Shown: positions 35,665-45,032, counted from the stretch's first letter. The stretch is DNA of 64,000 nucleotides from Paenibacillus guangzhouensis (GCF_009363075.1 NZ_CP045293.1:5863501-5927500), one strand, 5' to 3'. Notes: generated from the letters alone by a model not told the origin. Translations and numbers: made by a program.

Positions 35665-36663
35665 ATGAAGAGTACTACCGTAGTCGAGAAACAGCCCGTT
35701 CAGACACAGCAGAAGAAGGCAGCTGTTGGGTCAGGCGCGAAGCAGAAGGTGCTGGCCTTCGCCAGCTTAATCGTGTTAATTGTCGTATTCTCTCTGTCAT
35801 CTAGCAATTTCTTCGTCTTCGATAATCTAGTCGGCATTATGCTGTCGACGGCCGTTATAGGCGTATTGGCGCTCGGATCCACCTTCGTTATCATCACCGG
35901 AGGTATCGATCTATCGGTCGGCACGGTCATGACATTCTCATCGGTGATGGCGGGTGTCGCGATGAATTTCTGGCATCTCCCGCTGCCGCTTGGTGTCATT
36001 GGTGGGATTCTAGCCGGGGCGTTATGCGGACTCCTTAGCGGACTGATGGTCGCGAAGATGAAGATTCCGCCGTTCATTGCCACACTTGCGATGATGATGG
36101 TGACGAAGGGGTTGTCCCTCGTCATTTCGGGTACGAAGCCGATTTACTTCAATGACTTCCCGAACTTTACGAATATCGCCATGGGCAAACTGATCCCCGG
36201 CATCCCGAATGCGATTCTAATCTTCCTGGGACTTGGGGTGATCGCGAGCATTATTCTAACGAAGACCTTAATCGGACGGTATAACTTCGCGCTAGGCAGC
36301 AACGAAGAAGCGACACGTCTCTCTGGGGTGAACACGGCCCGCTGGAAAATCGTGATCTATACGATGACCGGCGTATTCAGCGGGATCGCAGGGATCTTAA
36401 TGGCATCGCGGCTTAACTCCGCTCAGCCAGCACTTGGCAGCGGCTACGAGCTGGATGCGATTGCCGCGGTCGTGATCGGAGGCACGTCCTTAAGCGGTGG
36501 TACCGGATCGATTCTAGGGACGGTGATCGGGGCGCTGATTATGAGTGTGTTAACGAATGGGCTGCGTATTCTATCGGTCGCGCCGGAGTGGCAGACCGTC
36601 ATCGTTGGGTTCGTCATTATTCTTGCGGTGTATGCAGATATTCTACGTCGCCGGAAGAGGTAA
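35665..36663 (+). CDS. Sugar ABC transporter permease, RbsC type
   Basis: A 332-residue permease of about ten helices with the BPD_transp_2 pattern ITGGIDLSVGTVMTFSSVMAG (about 75-96) and GNEEATRLSGVNTARWKI late cytoplasmic loop. It follows the ATPase gene by 31 bp with aaggggttcaagcg as ribosome binding site. A Lys/Gln-rich N-terminal tail of about 25 residues precedes the first helix. Confidence 0.94.
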   Translation: MKSTTVVEKQPVQTQQKKAAVGSGAKQKVLAFASLIVLIVVFSLSSSNFFVFDNLVGIMLSTAVIGVLALGSTFVIITGGIDLSVGTVMTFSSVMAGVAMNFWHLPLPLGVIGGILAGALCGLLSGLMVAKMKIPPFIATLAMMMVTKGLSLVISGTKPIYFNDFPNFTNIAMGKLIPGIPNAILIFLGLGVIASIILTKTLIGRYNFALGSNEEATRLSGVNTARWKIVIYTMTGVFSGIAGILMASRLNSAQPALGSGYELDAIAAVVIGGTSLSGGTGSILGTVIGALIMSVLTNGLRILSVAPEWQTVIVGFVIILAVYADILRRRKR

Positions 36664-36739
36664 GCAAGAATCGCATGGTATCTTCTCTGCGGTGCAGAGT
36701 GATATAGGAAGCACGATCAAATGACAGGGGGAAACGAGC

Positions 36740-37702
36740 ATGAAACGGAAACAATGGTTCATCTTACTGGCGATGATGTTGTCACTGACAACCGTGCTGG
36801 GCGCTTGTTCAAGCGGAGACAAAGGGGACGGCAAAACCTACATTCCAGTCATCTCGAAAGGGTTCCAACATCAATTTTGGCAGGCGGTGAAGAGCGGCGC
36901 GGAGAAAGCGGCGAAGGAATTCGACGTTAAGATTACGTTCGAAGGCCCGGAGACCGAATCGCAGGTTGACAAACAAATTGAGATGCTGCAGACGGCATTA
37001 GATAAGAAACCAGGCGCGATCGCGTTCGCGGCGCTCGACAGCAAGGCGGCTTTACCGCTGCTGGAGAAGGCGAAAGCGAACAATATTCCAGTCATCGGCT
37101 TCGATTCGGGGGTCGATAGCGATATTCCGGTTGCAACCGCAGCGACGGATAACGTCAAGGCGGCTGCGCTGGCGGCGGATAAGATGGCCGAATTTATCGG
37201 AGGTACCGGTGAAGTGGCGTTGGTCGTTCATGACCAGACGAGCCGCACGGGGATCGACCGCCGTGATGGATTTAAGAATCAGATTGAATTGAAATATCCG
37301 AATATTAAAATCGTCGACATCCAATACGGCGGCGGTGACCAGTTGAAATCGACAGACCTTGCGAAGGCGATCATGCAGGCGCATCCGAACCTGAAAGGTT
37401 TCTTCGGTGCTAATGAAGGCTCCGCGATTGGCGTCGTCAATGCCGTGAACGAGCTGAAGAAGAACGGTCAGATTACGATTATCGGGTACGACTCCGGCAA
37501 GCAGCAGACGGATGCGGTGCGCAGTGGAACGATGGCCGGCGCGATTACGCAGGATCCGATCGGCATTGGATACTGGTCCGTGAAGGCTGCGGTTATGGCG
37601 ATTAAAGGCGAAGCGGTGGATAAGAATATCGATACCGGCTTCCACTGGTATGATAAGAATAACATCGATTCTGATGAGATCAAACCGCTGTTGTACGATT
37701 AA
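36740..37702 (+). CDS. Sugar-binding lipoprotein, RbsB type
   Basis: A 320-residue periplasmic-binding-protein-1 fold lipoprotein with lipobox LGAC and Cys at residue 23. Motifs include the ISKGFQHQFWQAVKSGAEKAAKEF start, PGAIAFAALDSKAALPLL, DSGVDSD and GYDSGKQQTDAVRSG. It is the ligand-binding part of the importer encoded upstream. A second, non-lipidated homologue is encoded after the adjacent sensor kinase. Confidence 0.93.
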   Translation: MKRKQWFILLAMMLSLTTVLGACSSGDKGDGKTYIPVISKGFQHQFWQAVKSGAEKAAKEFDVKITFEGPETESQVDKQIEMLQTALDKKPGAIAFAALDSKAALPLLEKAKANNIPVIGFDSGVDSDIPVATAATDNVKAAALAADKMAEFIGGTGEVALVVHDQTSRTGIDRRDGFKNQIELKYPNIKIVDIQYGGGDQLKSTDLAKAIMQAHPNLKGFFGANEGSAIGVVNAVNELKKNGQITIIGYDSGKQQTDAVRSGTMAGAITQDPIGIGYWSVKAAVMAIKGEAVDKNIDTGFHWYDKNNIDSDEIKPLLYD

Positions 37703-37730
37703 TCGAATACGAAGCAAGTCCAACAAATTT

Positions 37731-37760
37731 AGAGGTTGCCCGTCTGGGCAGCCTCTATTA
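37731..37760 (+). terminator. Weak hairpin between importer and sensor genes
   Basis: agaggttgccc (37731-37741) pairs with gggcagcctct (37746-37756), one mismatch. The tail is T-poor, so it may be only a partial terminator that lowers sensor expression relative to the importer. Confidence 0.5.
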
Positions 37761-37825
37761 TGCTAGGGTTAATAGAAAAGGGAATTTGTGTCATTTCAAC
37801 CATCCGATCGAAGAGGGGGCACATC

Positions 37826-39430
37826 ATGTATCGAATCATCTTAGTGGATGACGAAGATGAGGTTCGTGAGGGTATTAAGCGAAAGACCGATTGGTTGGCT
37901 TGCGGATTTGAATTGATCGGCGATTACGATAATGGTAGAGATGCGCTCGCTGCGGTGGAACTGCAACGGCCGGATGTGATCATTACCGACATCTGCATGC
38001 CGTTTATGGATGGTCTGGAACTGACACGGGCTGTGTTCGAGCGATATCGGGACGTCAAAGTGGTCATTGTGACCGGTTACGAAGATTTCGATTATGCCAA
38101 GCAAGCTCTTCAGCTCAAAGTGAACGATTATCTGCTCAAACCGATTAACTCGAAGGAATTTAATGATTTCCTGGGGAAAATGAAACTGGAGCTGGATATC
38201 GAAGTGAAGCAGCGTGAAGATCTTAGCGCCTTGCGAATCCAGCTGAATCAGAGTTTTCCGCTGCTGCGGGAGCGGTTCCTTGAGAGTCTTACCGCATCCC
38301 GGATGAAGCGAGAGGTGTTCGAGCAGAAGCTCCAGCACTTCCAGATTGTTTTGCCAGGTCCCTCTTACATTGCGCTCGTAGGAGAGCTGGATACCAAGCA
38401 GAGCGATAACAAAGGGGATGAAGCGCTGCTGCGATTCGCAGCGTTCAATATTATGCAAGAGCAGCTGGAGCAAGCATGCGGCGGCGTTGTCTTCCAGACA
38501 CGGGATGATAAGATCGCGGCTATTCTATCAGGACCGCTTGAGGAGATGGAAGTGAAGGCGCAGCTCTGGTCCGAGCAGGTTCGCAGCAGCATTGAGCGAT
38601 ATTTGAAGCTGACGCTCACAATTGGCATCGGACGTAAATGTATAGATCTCGCCGAAATTTCAAAATCATTTCAGGAAGCGCTCTCATCACTGGATTATCG
38701 GTTCCTGCTCGGCAAAGATAAAGTGATCTCGATTCAAGATTTAGAGTACGGCAAAGGGTGGGATCCTACGAAATATAGCGCTTGGGAGAAGCAGATGCTC
38801 GCCGCCATGAAAACCGGCAAGAGCTCAGCGGTCTCCGGTGTGCTACGAGATTGGTTCGATGAGCTGAAGAGTTTCTCTTGTCCCATTGATCAATGCCGCA
38901 GCACAATCTATCAGCTGCTCGTCTCGCTGATGAACTTCGTGACGGATATTGGCTTTGAGCTATCGGCGATGCTGCAAGGAGACCCCTTCGCGCAGGTGAG
39001 GCATTTCCGTACCCTCGACGAAGCGCGTGCCTACCTGGAAAGTCTGTGCTATAACATTATTCTTCAGTTATCCGAGCAGCGTTCCACGATGGCAAGCTCG
39101 CAGATGCAGCTGGCTGAAGCCTATATTCGGGAACATTACGGCGATGAGAACTTCTCGCTGAATCAATTATGCAACCATATTTTCATGAGTATCAGTTATT
39201 TTAGCGCCACCTTCAAGCAGCATACCGGGGAGACCTTTGTCGAGTATTTGACGCGTGTGCGGCTGGAGAAAGCCAGAGAATTACTCACCATTACGAACTT
39301 GAAGACGTACGAGGTCGCGGCTCGTGTCGGGTATGGGGACCCGCAATACTTCAGCGTCATCTTCAAGCGGAATACGGGCATGACGCCGAAGGAATTCCGG
39401 CAGACGAATAAAGGGAGCGAGGTTCAATGA
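37826..39430 (+). CDS. YesN-type response regulator with AraC output domain
   Basis: A 534-residue response regulator. The receiver (about 1-120) has DDEDE, phosphoacceptor D55 in TDICMPFMDG and a conserved Lys near residue 104. The middle resembles the YesN linker, and the C-terminal AraC domain (about 430-534) ends GYGDPQYFSVIFKRNTGMTPKEFR. The start at 37826 is preceded by agagggggcacatc. Its stop overlaps the kinase start by ATGA. Most likely it activates the importer genes upstream. Confidence 0.94.
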   Translation: MYRIILVDDEDEVREGIKRKTDWLACGFELIGDYDNGRDALAAVELQRPDVIITDICMPFMDGLELTRAVFERYRDVKVVIVTGYEDFDYAKQALQLKVNDYLLKPINSKEFNDFLGKMKLELDIEVKQREDLSALRIQLNQSFPLLRERFLESLTASRMKREVFEQKLQHFQIVLPGPSYIALVGELDTKQSDNKGDEALLRFAAFNIMQEQLEQACGGVVFQTRDDKIAAILSGPLEEMEVKAQLWSEQVRSSIERYLKLTLTIGIGRKCIDLAEISKSFQEALSSLDYRFLLGKDKVISIQDLEYGKGWDPTKYSAWEKQMLAAMKTGKSSAVSGVLRDWFDELKSFSCPIDQCRSTIYQLLVSLMNFVTDIGFELSAMLQGDPFAQVRHFRTLDEARAYLESLCYNIILQLSEQRSTMASSQMQLAEAYIREHYGDENFSLNQLCNHIFMSISYFSATFKQHTGETFVEYLTRVRLEKARELLTITNLKTYEVAARVGYGDPQYFSVIFKRNTGMTPKEFRQTNKGSEVQ

Positions 39431-41199
39431 ACGGCTGGAATCCGCTCAAACATCACAGCATCCACACCCATATCGCCATTGCATTCTCCTGCCTCATTTT
39501 ATGTACCACGGCACTCCTCAGTTATAGTACCTACAAGCTCTCTTCCGATGCCGTTACACGTAACTCCCAAGAATATACCTCGCAGTTAATTGAACAAGTG
39601 AAAGTGAATATTCAGACCTACATTAGTAATATGGAGAGCATCGCAGCGCTAGCCATGCGCAGCAATGACCTTCAGCGTTATCTGAAGCAGAATGAGCCGG
39701 CTTTCGTGAAGCCGTTAATGAAGAAGCAGGTGAGCCAATATTTCAATTCCATTGTCACTTCTCGCAATGACATCTCTTCGATTCTGTTCATTAGTGATCG
39801 GGGGGATGAGATTGTATCGAACCGTGAGTCTGCCGAATTTAATTCGATTGCGCAGATTAAGGAGCAGGACTGGTATAAGAAGGTGCTTGGCACGGATCAA
39901 GCCTACATCTCCTCTTCGCATGTGCAGCGTATTTTTCGTGATGAATATCGATGGGTCGTATCCATTAGCAGAGAGTTGTCTGCGACGGAGGATACCATTG
40001 GTGGCGTACTGCTCGTCGATCTGAATTACAAGCTGATTAACAACCTCTGTCAGCAGATTGAACTCGGTAAGCGAGGGTATGTCTTTATCGTGGATCCGAG
40101 CGGTGATCTTGTCTATCATCCGCAGCAGCAGCTTGTCTACTCGCAGTTGAAGTCGGAGCAGCTCGATAAGGTATTACAGATGTGGAACGGCTCTATGACG
40201 CTGGGGGAAGGTAATGATAAGAAAATCTACACGGTCAATACGACGAGCTTCGGATGGAAAATTGTCAGTGTCACCTATCCTGATGAACTGGTCGGGAATA
40301 AGCGGCAAATCCAGTTTACGTCGGCGCTCTGGGGCACGCTCTGCTTGGTCGTTGCGCTGGCCATCTCGATTATTCTATCCTATGCCCTTACGAAACCGCT
40401 GAAGAAGCTGGAGATGAATATGAAGCTGGCGGAACGCGGAGATTTCGATATTCGGGTGGAGATTGACAGCAAGAATGAGATCGGCAAGCTGGCACGAACC
40501 TTCAATATTATGATCAGTAAAATCAAGGAGCTGATGAGCCAGGTTGTGGCGGAGCAGGAAATGAAGCGGGTGAGTGAACTGAAAGCGCTTCAAGCGCAAA
40601 TTCAGCCGCATTTTCTCTATAATACACTCGACTCGATTATTTGGATGGCGGAGATGGGCAAGATGGAGGAAGTCGTCGATATGACTTCTGCACTGTCCAA
40701 ACTCTTGCGTTCTACGATCAGCAAGGGGGATGAGCTCATTCCGATCTCTGTGGAGCTGGAGCATATCAAGCATTATTTGACGATTCAGAAGATGCGGTAT
40801 CGCAATAAATTTACATATTCCATTGATGTCGATGAAGGGATCGGGAATTGCCAGATTCTAAAGCTCGTGCTGCAGCCGATTGTGGAGAATGCCATTTATC
40901 ACGGGATGAAGCATAAGCCGGAGACCGGGCATATTCGGATTACTGGCAGAAGCGTGGGTGACGATATTGAGCTGCAGGTCATCGACGACGGAATTGGGAT
41001 GGATCCGGAGGCAGCCCGAACGCTATTGGAACGGAAAGTGGCGAGCCGAAGCGGCAATGGGGTGGGTGTCGTCAATGTGGATCATCGGATTAAGCTGAAC
41101 TTTGGCGCCGCCTACGGACTTTGGTTCGAGAGCGACCTGGAAGAGGGGATGAGCGTGACGATGCGAATTCCTCTGCTGCGAGAGGTGGAGCAGACATGA
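39427..41199 (+). CDS. YesM-type sensor histidine kinase
   Basis: A 590-residue kinase with helix 1 (about 17-36), an extracellular Cache-like sensing domain (about 40-290), helix 2 (about 297-320), HAMP (about 320-375) and a His_kinase domain with phosphoacceptor H395 in QIQPHFLYNTLDSI, then an ATPase domain (N box VLQPIVENAIYHG, G1 VIDDGIGMD, G2 GNGVGVVNV). It overlaps both its response regulator and the downstream RbsB-like gene by 4 bp. Confidence 0.94.
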   Translation: MNGWNPLKHHSIHTHIAIAFSCLILCTTALLSYSTYKLSSDAVTRNSQEYTSQLIEQVKVNIQTYISNMESIAALAMRSNDLQRYLKQNEPAFVKPLMKKQVSQYFNSIVTSRNDISSILFISDRGDEIVSNRESAEFNSIAQIKEQDWYKKVLGTDQAYISSSHVQRIFRDEYRWVVSISRELSATEDTIGGVLLVDLNYKLINNLCQQIELGKRGYVFIVDPSGDLVYHPQQQLVYSQLKSEQLDKVLQMWNGSMTLGEGNDKKIYTVNTTSFGWKIVSVTYPDELVGNKRQIQFTSALWGTLCLVVALAISIILSYALTKPLKKLEMNMKLAERGDFDIRVEIDSKNEIGKLARTFNIMISKIKELMSQVVAEQEMKRVSELKALQAQIQPHFLYNTLDSIIWMAEMGKMEEVVDMTSALSKLLRSTISKGDELIPISVELEHIKHYLTIQKMRYRNKFTYSIDVDEGIGNCQILKLVLQPIVENAIYHGMKHKPETGHIRITGRSVGDDIELQVIDDGIGMDPEAARTLLERKVASRSGNGVGVVNVDHRIKLNFGAAYGLWFESDLEEGMSVTMRIPLLREVEQT

Positions 41200-42188
41200 G
41201 AAAGAGATGGAATGGCGTCAAGCTCATCTCGCTTGTACTCCTCGGTGTGCTTACCATAGGCTGGGCGGGGTTTAGTATCGTCTCGCACGAACTTAACTCG
41301 GGGAAGAAGAAGACGATCATTTTTGTGCCGAAGACGATTGACACGACGATTGAGTTCTGGCAGGTGATGCGCCAAGGGGTGGCGAGCGCAGCGAAGGAGT
41401 TCGATGCCGAAGTCGAAGTGATGGGGACGAGAGCTGAAGTCGATGTGGATGAGCAGATTGCGTTGCTGCAGGAAGCGATCAAGAAGAAGCCGGAGGCCAT
41501 CATTCTTGCTGCGACAGATTACAATCGCGTCGTGCCCGTGGCGAAGGAAATTGTGGCTGCGGGGATCAAGCTGATTACCGTGGACTCGGGTCTCAATGGC
41601 GGGATTTCTACGAGCTTCATCGGAACGGACAATACCGATGCGGGCAGGCGTACAGCCGAAATCCTGCATACGCACGTCGATTCGCATGCGGAGATCGCTG
41701 TGATCAATTTCGTGAAAGAATCAGCAACGGCGATGGAGCGGGAGAGCGGAGCGCTTGAAATTCTGCGTCGATACGGGAACTACACGGTGCTCGGCCCATT
41801 CTATAGCAACGGGTCCGTTCAGACTGCCTATGATATTGCGAGTTCGCTCCTCAAGACGCAGCCGAACTTGAAGGCGATTATCGGGTTGAATGAACCGACC
41901 GTCTTCGGCATCGGCAAAGCCATACAAGATTTGAAGATGAAGTCACAGGTTTTTGCTGTAGGCATTGATAGTTCGATGGGAGAGATTCGAATGCTCGAGG
42001 ACGGTGTACTACTGGCGACGGTGATTCAGAAGCCGTTCAATATGGGATATTCCGCGGTCAAGACGGCGGTGGAGGTGATCGATGGAAAACGCGTGAGTCC
42101 GCGCATCGATACGGGCTCGAAGGTGATAACGAAGGAAAATATGTATTCGAACGAAAATCAGAAGTTATTGTTCCCATTCGTGGAATAA
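41196..42188 (+). CDS. Membrane-anchored RbsB-like sugar-binding protein, probable co-sensor
   Basis: A 330-residue sugar-binding protein of the RbsB fold. The N-terminus is a positively charged hydrophobic anchor (about 8-28) without a lipobox, so it is likely held by an uncleaved helix. Conserved parts include TIEFWQVMRQGVASAAKEFDAEVEV, DEQIALLQEAIKKKPEAIIL and TVDSGLNGGI. The start overlaps the kinase stop by ATGA. This layout matches co-sensors such as XylFII of the XylFII-LytS system, so I infer that it presents bound sugar to the YesM-type kinase. Confidence 0.88.
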   Translation: MRKRWNGVKLISLVLLGVLTIGWAGFSIVSHELNSGKKKTIIFVPKTIDTTIEFWQVMRQGVASAAKEFDAEVEVMGTRAEVDVDEQIALLQEAIKKKPEAIILAATDYNRVVPVAKEIVAAGIKLITVDSGLNGGISTSFIGTDNTDAGRRTAEILHTHVDSHAEIAVINFVKESATAMERESGALEILRRYGNYTVLGPFYSNGSVQTAYDIASSLLKTQPNLKAIIGLNEPTVFGIGKAIQDLKMKSQVFAVGIDSSMGEIRMLEDGVLLATVIQKPFNMGYSAVKTAVEVIDGKRVSPRIDTGSKVITKENMYSNENQKLLFPFVE

Positions 42189-42193
42189 TTGGA

Positions 42194-42216
42194 AGCCCGG
42201 CCTGCAGAGGTCGGGT
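42194..42216 (+). terminator. Probable terminator of the sensor operon
   Basis: agcccggcct pairs with aggtcgggtt (one mismatch) around gcag, with a short T tail. Confidence 0.5.
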
Positions 42217-42243
42217 TATTCGTCCTTTTCATGAAATTGGACA

Positions 42244-42293
42244 TTGAATGTATATAAACGTTTTGTTATTATATCTATATAAAATACAAACGT
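42244..42293 (+). promoter_or_regulatory. Promoter of the DUF2087 regulator with inverted repeat
   Basis: TTGAAT (42244-42249), 17-nt spacer, TATTAT (42267-42272). The near-inverted repeat acgttttgt (42258-42266) and acaaacgt (42286-42293) brackets the -10 box and may be an operator. Confidence 0.5.
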
Positions 42294-42310
42294 AACTAGG
42301 ATGTGTTTGG

Positions 42311-43078
42311 ATGAGTGAGGTTAATGAATTGTTCTGGAGTGCTTCGGTTGAGCAGCTGAAGCAAGGCTACGTCTATGACGCAGCACAGGATCAATATACA
42401 TGTCTCGTTTGCGGTGAGGTATTCACCACCGGTATTATCTACACCCATGCTGGGGTGATGTACGAGGCGAAGAAATTCGCGCAAGTGCATGTCGCCATTC
42501 AGCATGAATCGATGTTCGATGTCTTGATTGGCATGGATAAGAAGCTAACGGGACTCACCGATCTGCAGAAAGACTTAGTGCAGCGCTTCTATGAAGGTAT
42601 GAATGATAATGACATCGTCAAAGAGCAAGGCGGGAGCGCTTCGACGATCCGCAATCATCGATTCTCGATGCGGGAGAAGATGAAGCAAGCGAGGATCTTC
42701 CTCGCGATCATGGAGATGGCGGAGGCGAAAGGCGGCGTAGATCGGCCCAAATTCTTGAGCGTACCGCGTACGGCGACTAGCCTGGATGAACGTTATGCGA
42801 TAACGGAGAGTGAGCATGAGTCCATGATTAAGAAGTATTTCCCGGATGGGCCGAATGGTAGACTCATGGAGTTCCCGCGCAAGGAAAAACGCAAGATGTC
42901 GGTTCTCATTCATCTCATGCAGCGGTTTGAGCGGAATCGGAAATATACGGAGAACGAAGTGAATGAAGTGCTGAAGACGGCAAGCGATGATTTTGTTACC
43001 CTACGCAGATATCTGATTGAATACAGCTTCTTGGATCGTCATGAAGATGGCAGCGCCTATTGGGTGAAGGTCCAATAA
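42311..43078 (+). CDS. DUF2087 transcriptional regulator with LuxR-like helix-turn-helix
   Basis: A 255-residue protein. The N-terminal part has CLVCG at residues 31-35, a possible half zinc site. A LuxR-like helix-turn-helix follows (about 80-125, LTDLQKDLVQRFYEGMNDND, GGSASTIRNHRFSMREKMKQ), and the C-terminus (about 170-255) matches DUF2087 (KKYFPDGPNGRLMEFPRKEKRKMSVLIHLMQRFE). It is followed 25 bp downstream by a GIY-YIG gene, a pairing common in Bacillales. Its target genes are unknown. Confidence 0.85.
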   Translation: MSEVNELFWSASVEQLKQGYVYDAAQDQYTCLVCGEVFTTGIIYTHAGVMYEAKKFAQVHVAIQHESMFDVLIGMDKKLTGLTDLQKDLVQRFYEGMNDNDIVKEQGGSASTIRNHRFSMREKMKQARIFLAIMEMAEAKGGVDRPKFLSVPRTATSLDERYAITESEHESMIKKYFPDGPNGRLMEFPRKEKRKMSVLIHLMQRFERNRKYTENEVNEVLKTASDDFVTLRRYLIEYSFLDRHEDGSAYWVKVQ

Positions 43079-43102
43079 AGCTCAATTAAGCAGGAAGGAA
43101 GT

Positions 43103-43501
43103 ATGAACATGATGGAGAGACAATCACGTAAGCAGCTTGCGAAGCAGGTTGGACAGACGCTACGCCCGATGGGCGTGTATCAGATTAAGAACATGGTGAA
43201 TGGCAAAATTTTGATCGGCAGTAGCATGTATTTGGATTCGATTTGGAACCGCCATACCTTTCAGTTGAAGATGGGATCTCATATGAATAAAGGACTGCAG
43301 CAGGATTGGAACCAACATGGAGAGGACGCGTTCCAATTCGAAGTATTGGAGCAGTTGAAGCCATCTACAGAGACATTTATGGACGAGGCGGAGCTGAAGG
43401 AATACGAATCGGAGATTAAAGTATTGGAAGAATTGTGGGTTGAGAAGCTTCAGCCCTACGGGGATCAAGGGTATCTCAGCGTTCCTCGGGCGAAAAGATA
43501 G
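43103..43501 (+). CDS. GIY-YIG family protein with altered second motif
   Basis: A 132-residue protein of the GIY-YIG nuclease superfamily: GVY at 24-26, LIG at 37-39 (the second Tyr is Leu), R50, H51 and a following HMNKGLQQDWNQHGEDAFQFEVLEQL segment typical of the family. The changed Tyr makes endonuclease activity doubtful. It is cotranscribed with the DUF2087 regulator. The start is at 43103 or two codons later; ggaagg precedes. Confidence 0.8.
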   Translation: MNMMERQSRKQLAKQVGQTLRPMGVYQIKNMVNGKILIGSSMYLDSIWNRHTFQLKMGSHMNKGLQQDWNQHGEDAFQFEVLEQLKPSTETFMDEAELKEYESEIKVLEELWVEKLQPYGDQGYLSVPRAKR

Positions 43502-43513
43502 ATGGGAGGAAGG

Positions 43514-43544
43514 AGCCCCCTAACGTGGTTAGGGGGCTTTTTTG
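43514..43544 (+). terminator. Strong terminator after the GIY-YIG gene
   Basis: agccccctaac (43514-43524) and gttagggggct (43528-43538) form an 11-bp stem with a gtg loop and six T. Confidence 0.9.
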
Positions 43545-43555
43545 GTATGAGCCAA

Positions 43556-44431
43556 TTATCGTCTCGGCTGAAAACAAGAGATGTTCTCTTGTAAAAAAGC
43601 TTCGAGTGTCCGCGGCGCTCTACCTAAGATGCGTTCGACGGTATCCGTCGGTGTCTCCGGGATGATGGTCGACATCGTCTGGATTTCTACGACATGTTCT
43701 GCGAGCCACGGCGGCATATGTCCGCGCTCGATCAGATCGCTGCGCAGCGCCTCAGGCGGTAAATTGACGAAGCGGATCGGGCGATCCATCAGCGTCGTCA
43801 ATTGCTCGGCGATCTGCGGATAGGTGAAGGTTCTAGCGCCTGTCAGCGTATAGACGCGGCCGGCGACCTCAGGATTCGTCAGCGCAGCGGCGGCGACGTC
43901 GGCAATATCGCGGCAGTCGACGAAGTTGCTAGGGGAATCGCCGATACAGCCGAAGAACACCCCTTGTGCCCGGATCGGCGTAGCTTGCTTCAATAGATTT
44001 TGCATGAATGCGTATGGCCGCAGCACGGTATATTTCAGACCGGATTCCGCTAATGCCAGCTCGATTTCCGCATGCCAGCCAGCGACGGCGACAGGGGAGC
44101 GGGGGTCATAGACGGGACTTGAAATTTTGACGATATGCTCGACTCCCGCCTGCACGGCGATCCGAATGATTGATGTCTCAAGTGTCACTTGCCCTGGACT
44201 GTTTGATAGCGCAAGGAAGAGCTGCGTGACGCCTTGCAGGGCTGCGCGCATCGAATTAGGGTCATTCGCATCCGCCGCGCAAATCTCTGTGCGAGACAGA
44301 TCCATATCTGAGATTTGCGCCCGAAGTCTTTCCGGATCTCGGCTTAAAGCCCGTACGGGTAGCTCAAGCGCTGTAAGTCGTCTTAAAAGTGCATTACCGA
44401 TGGTTCCTGTTGCTCCTAAAATTGCGATCAT
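43556..44431 (-). CDS. NmrA-like NAD(P)-binding oxidoreductase
   Basis: A 291-residue atypical SDR. The NmrA-type motif GATGTIGNALLRRL (about 5-18) binds NAD(P). Late features YTVLRPYAFMQNLL and FVDCRDIADVAAAAL match quinone reductase-like/NmrA proteins. The start follows aaggagcgaaaata. The gene is preceded on the same strand by a membrane-protein gene and a MarR gene with operators, so it may belong to a redox-stress or detoxification unit. Confidence 0.88.
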   Translation of the reverse strand: MIAILGATGTIGNALLRRLTALELPVRALSRDPERLRAQISDMDLSRTEICAADANDPNSMRAALQGVTQLFLALSNSPGQVTLETSIIRIAVQAGVEHIVKISSPVYDPRSPVAVAGWHAEIELALAESGLKYTVLRPYAFMQNLLKQATPIRAQGVFFGCIGDSPSNFVDCRDIADVAAAALTNPEVAGRVYTLTGARTFTYPQIAEQLTTLMDRPIRFVNLPPEALRSDLIERGHMPPWLAEHVVEIQTMSTIIPETPTDTVERILGRAPRTLEAFLQENISCFQPRR

Positions 44432-44467
44432 ATTATTTTCGCTCCTTTTCCATTATCAATGTATGTT

Positions 44468-44947
44468 TTATTTGGTGAGAGAACCCCGCCACCGCCAAGT
44501 CATCGTCGTACAAGCGATCGCGCCGGATACAGGGAAATCAAATCCGATCTGGTCAAGCCAGATAGGGTGATGATTCAGCTGCAGAAGGGGTAGGAGATTC
44601 GTAACTCCCCATGCCGCCAACATCCCTAAGCTCAAGCCGCCGAGGGCGAATGCTATCGTGATCAAAATGCGCGGCGTACGCACGATCCACCGATGATGGG
44701 CGCCGCGGTTGCGGAGCCAGAGACCGATGCATAACGCGACGAGCAAGGATGAGCCGCCAATCGTCGTAGCGGCTCTCAGCTGCAATACCCAGTCGGCCGT
44801 CACAATTCCGCCGATACCAGCCATAATGGCTGGAGCGAGATATGCTGGAAGCAATTCGCGCCATAGAATAAAAGCTTTCTTCCTCGAACGGGCAGATTGA
44901 ACGGTTTGTATCTCCCCTGAAGGACTTGAGGTATGCCTGTTGTACAT
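44468..44947 (-). CDS. Membrane protein, family unrecognised (MarR-controlled)
   Basis: A 159-residue protein with an N-terminal Ser/Arg-rich cytoplasmic tail and about four helices (LLPAYLAPAIMAGIGGIVTADW, SLLVALCIGLWL, ILITIAFALGGLSLGMLAAWGV, and a weak final segment). I do not recognise the family. The start at 44947 is preceded by aaaggtgtatccgc. Two 18-bp MarR-type operators lie in its upstream region, so it is likely the main direct target of the adjacent MarR regulator. Confidence 0.65.
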   Translation of the reverse strand: MYNRHTSSPSGEIQTVQSARSRKKAFILWRELLPAYLAPAIMAGIGGIVTADWVLQLRAATTIGGSSLLVALCIGLWLRNRGAHHRWIVRTPRILITIAFALGGLSLGMLAAWGVTNLLPLLQLNHHPIWLDQIGFDFPVSGAIACTTMTWRWRGSLTK

Positions 44948-44990
44948 GCGGATACACCTTTCTTTCTTAAAGCGGCATCGCGACGCCATA

Positions 44991-45008
44991 TAATTAGCTG
45001 CCTAACTA
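44991..45008. promoter_or_regulatory. MarR-type operator 1
   Basis: TAATTAGCTGCCTAACTA, upstream of the membrane-protein gene. Consensus of three sites is TARTTAGGCGCCTAACTA. Confidence 0.65.
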
Positions 45009-45032
45009 TCTTACGAAAAAAAACGTCGTCCT

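Noticed and set aside
41121-41195. Longer start for the RbsB-like co-sensor
   Set aside because: It would overlap the kinase gene by 79 bp and destroy the N-terminal anchor; the ATGA overlap start fits.
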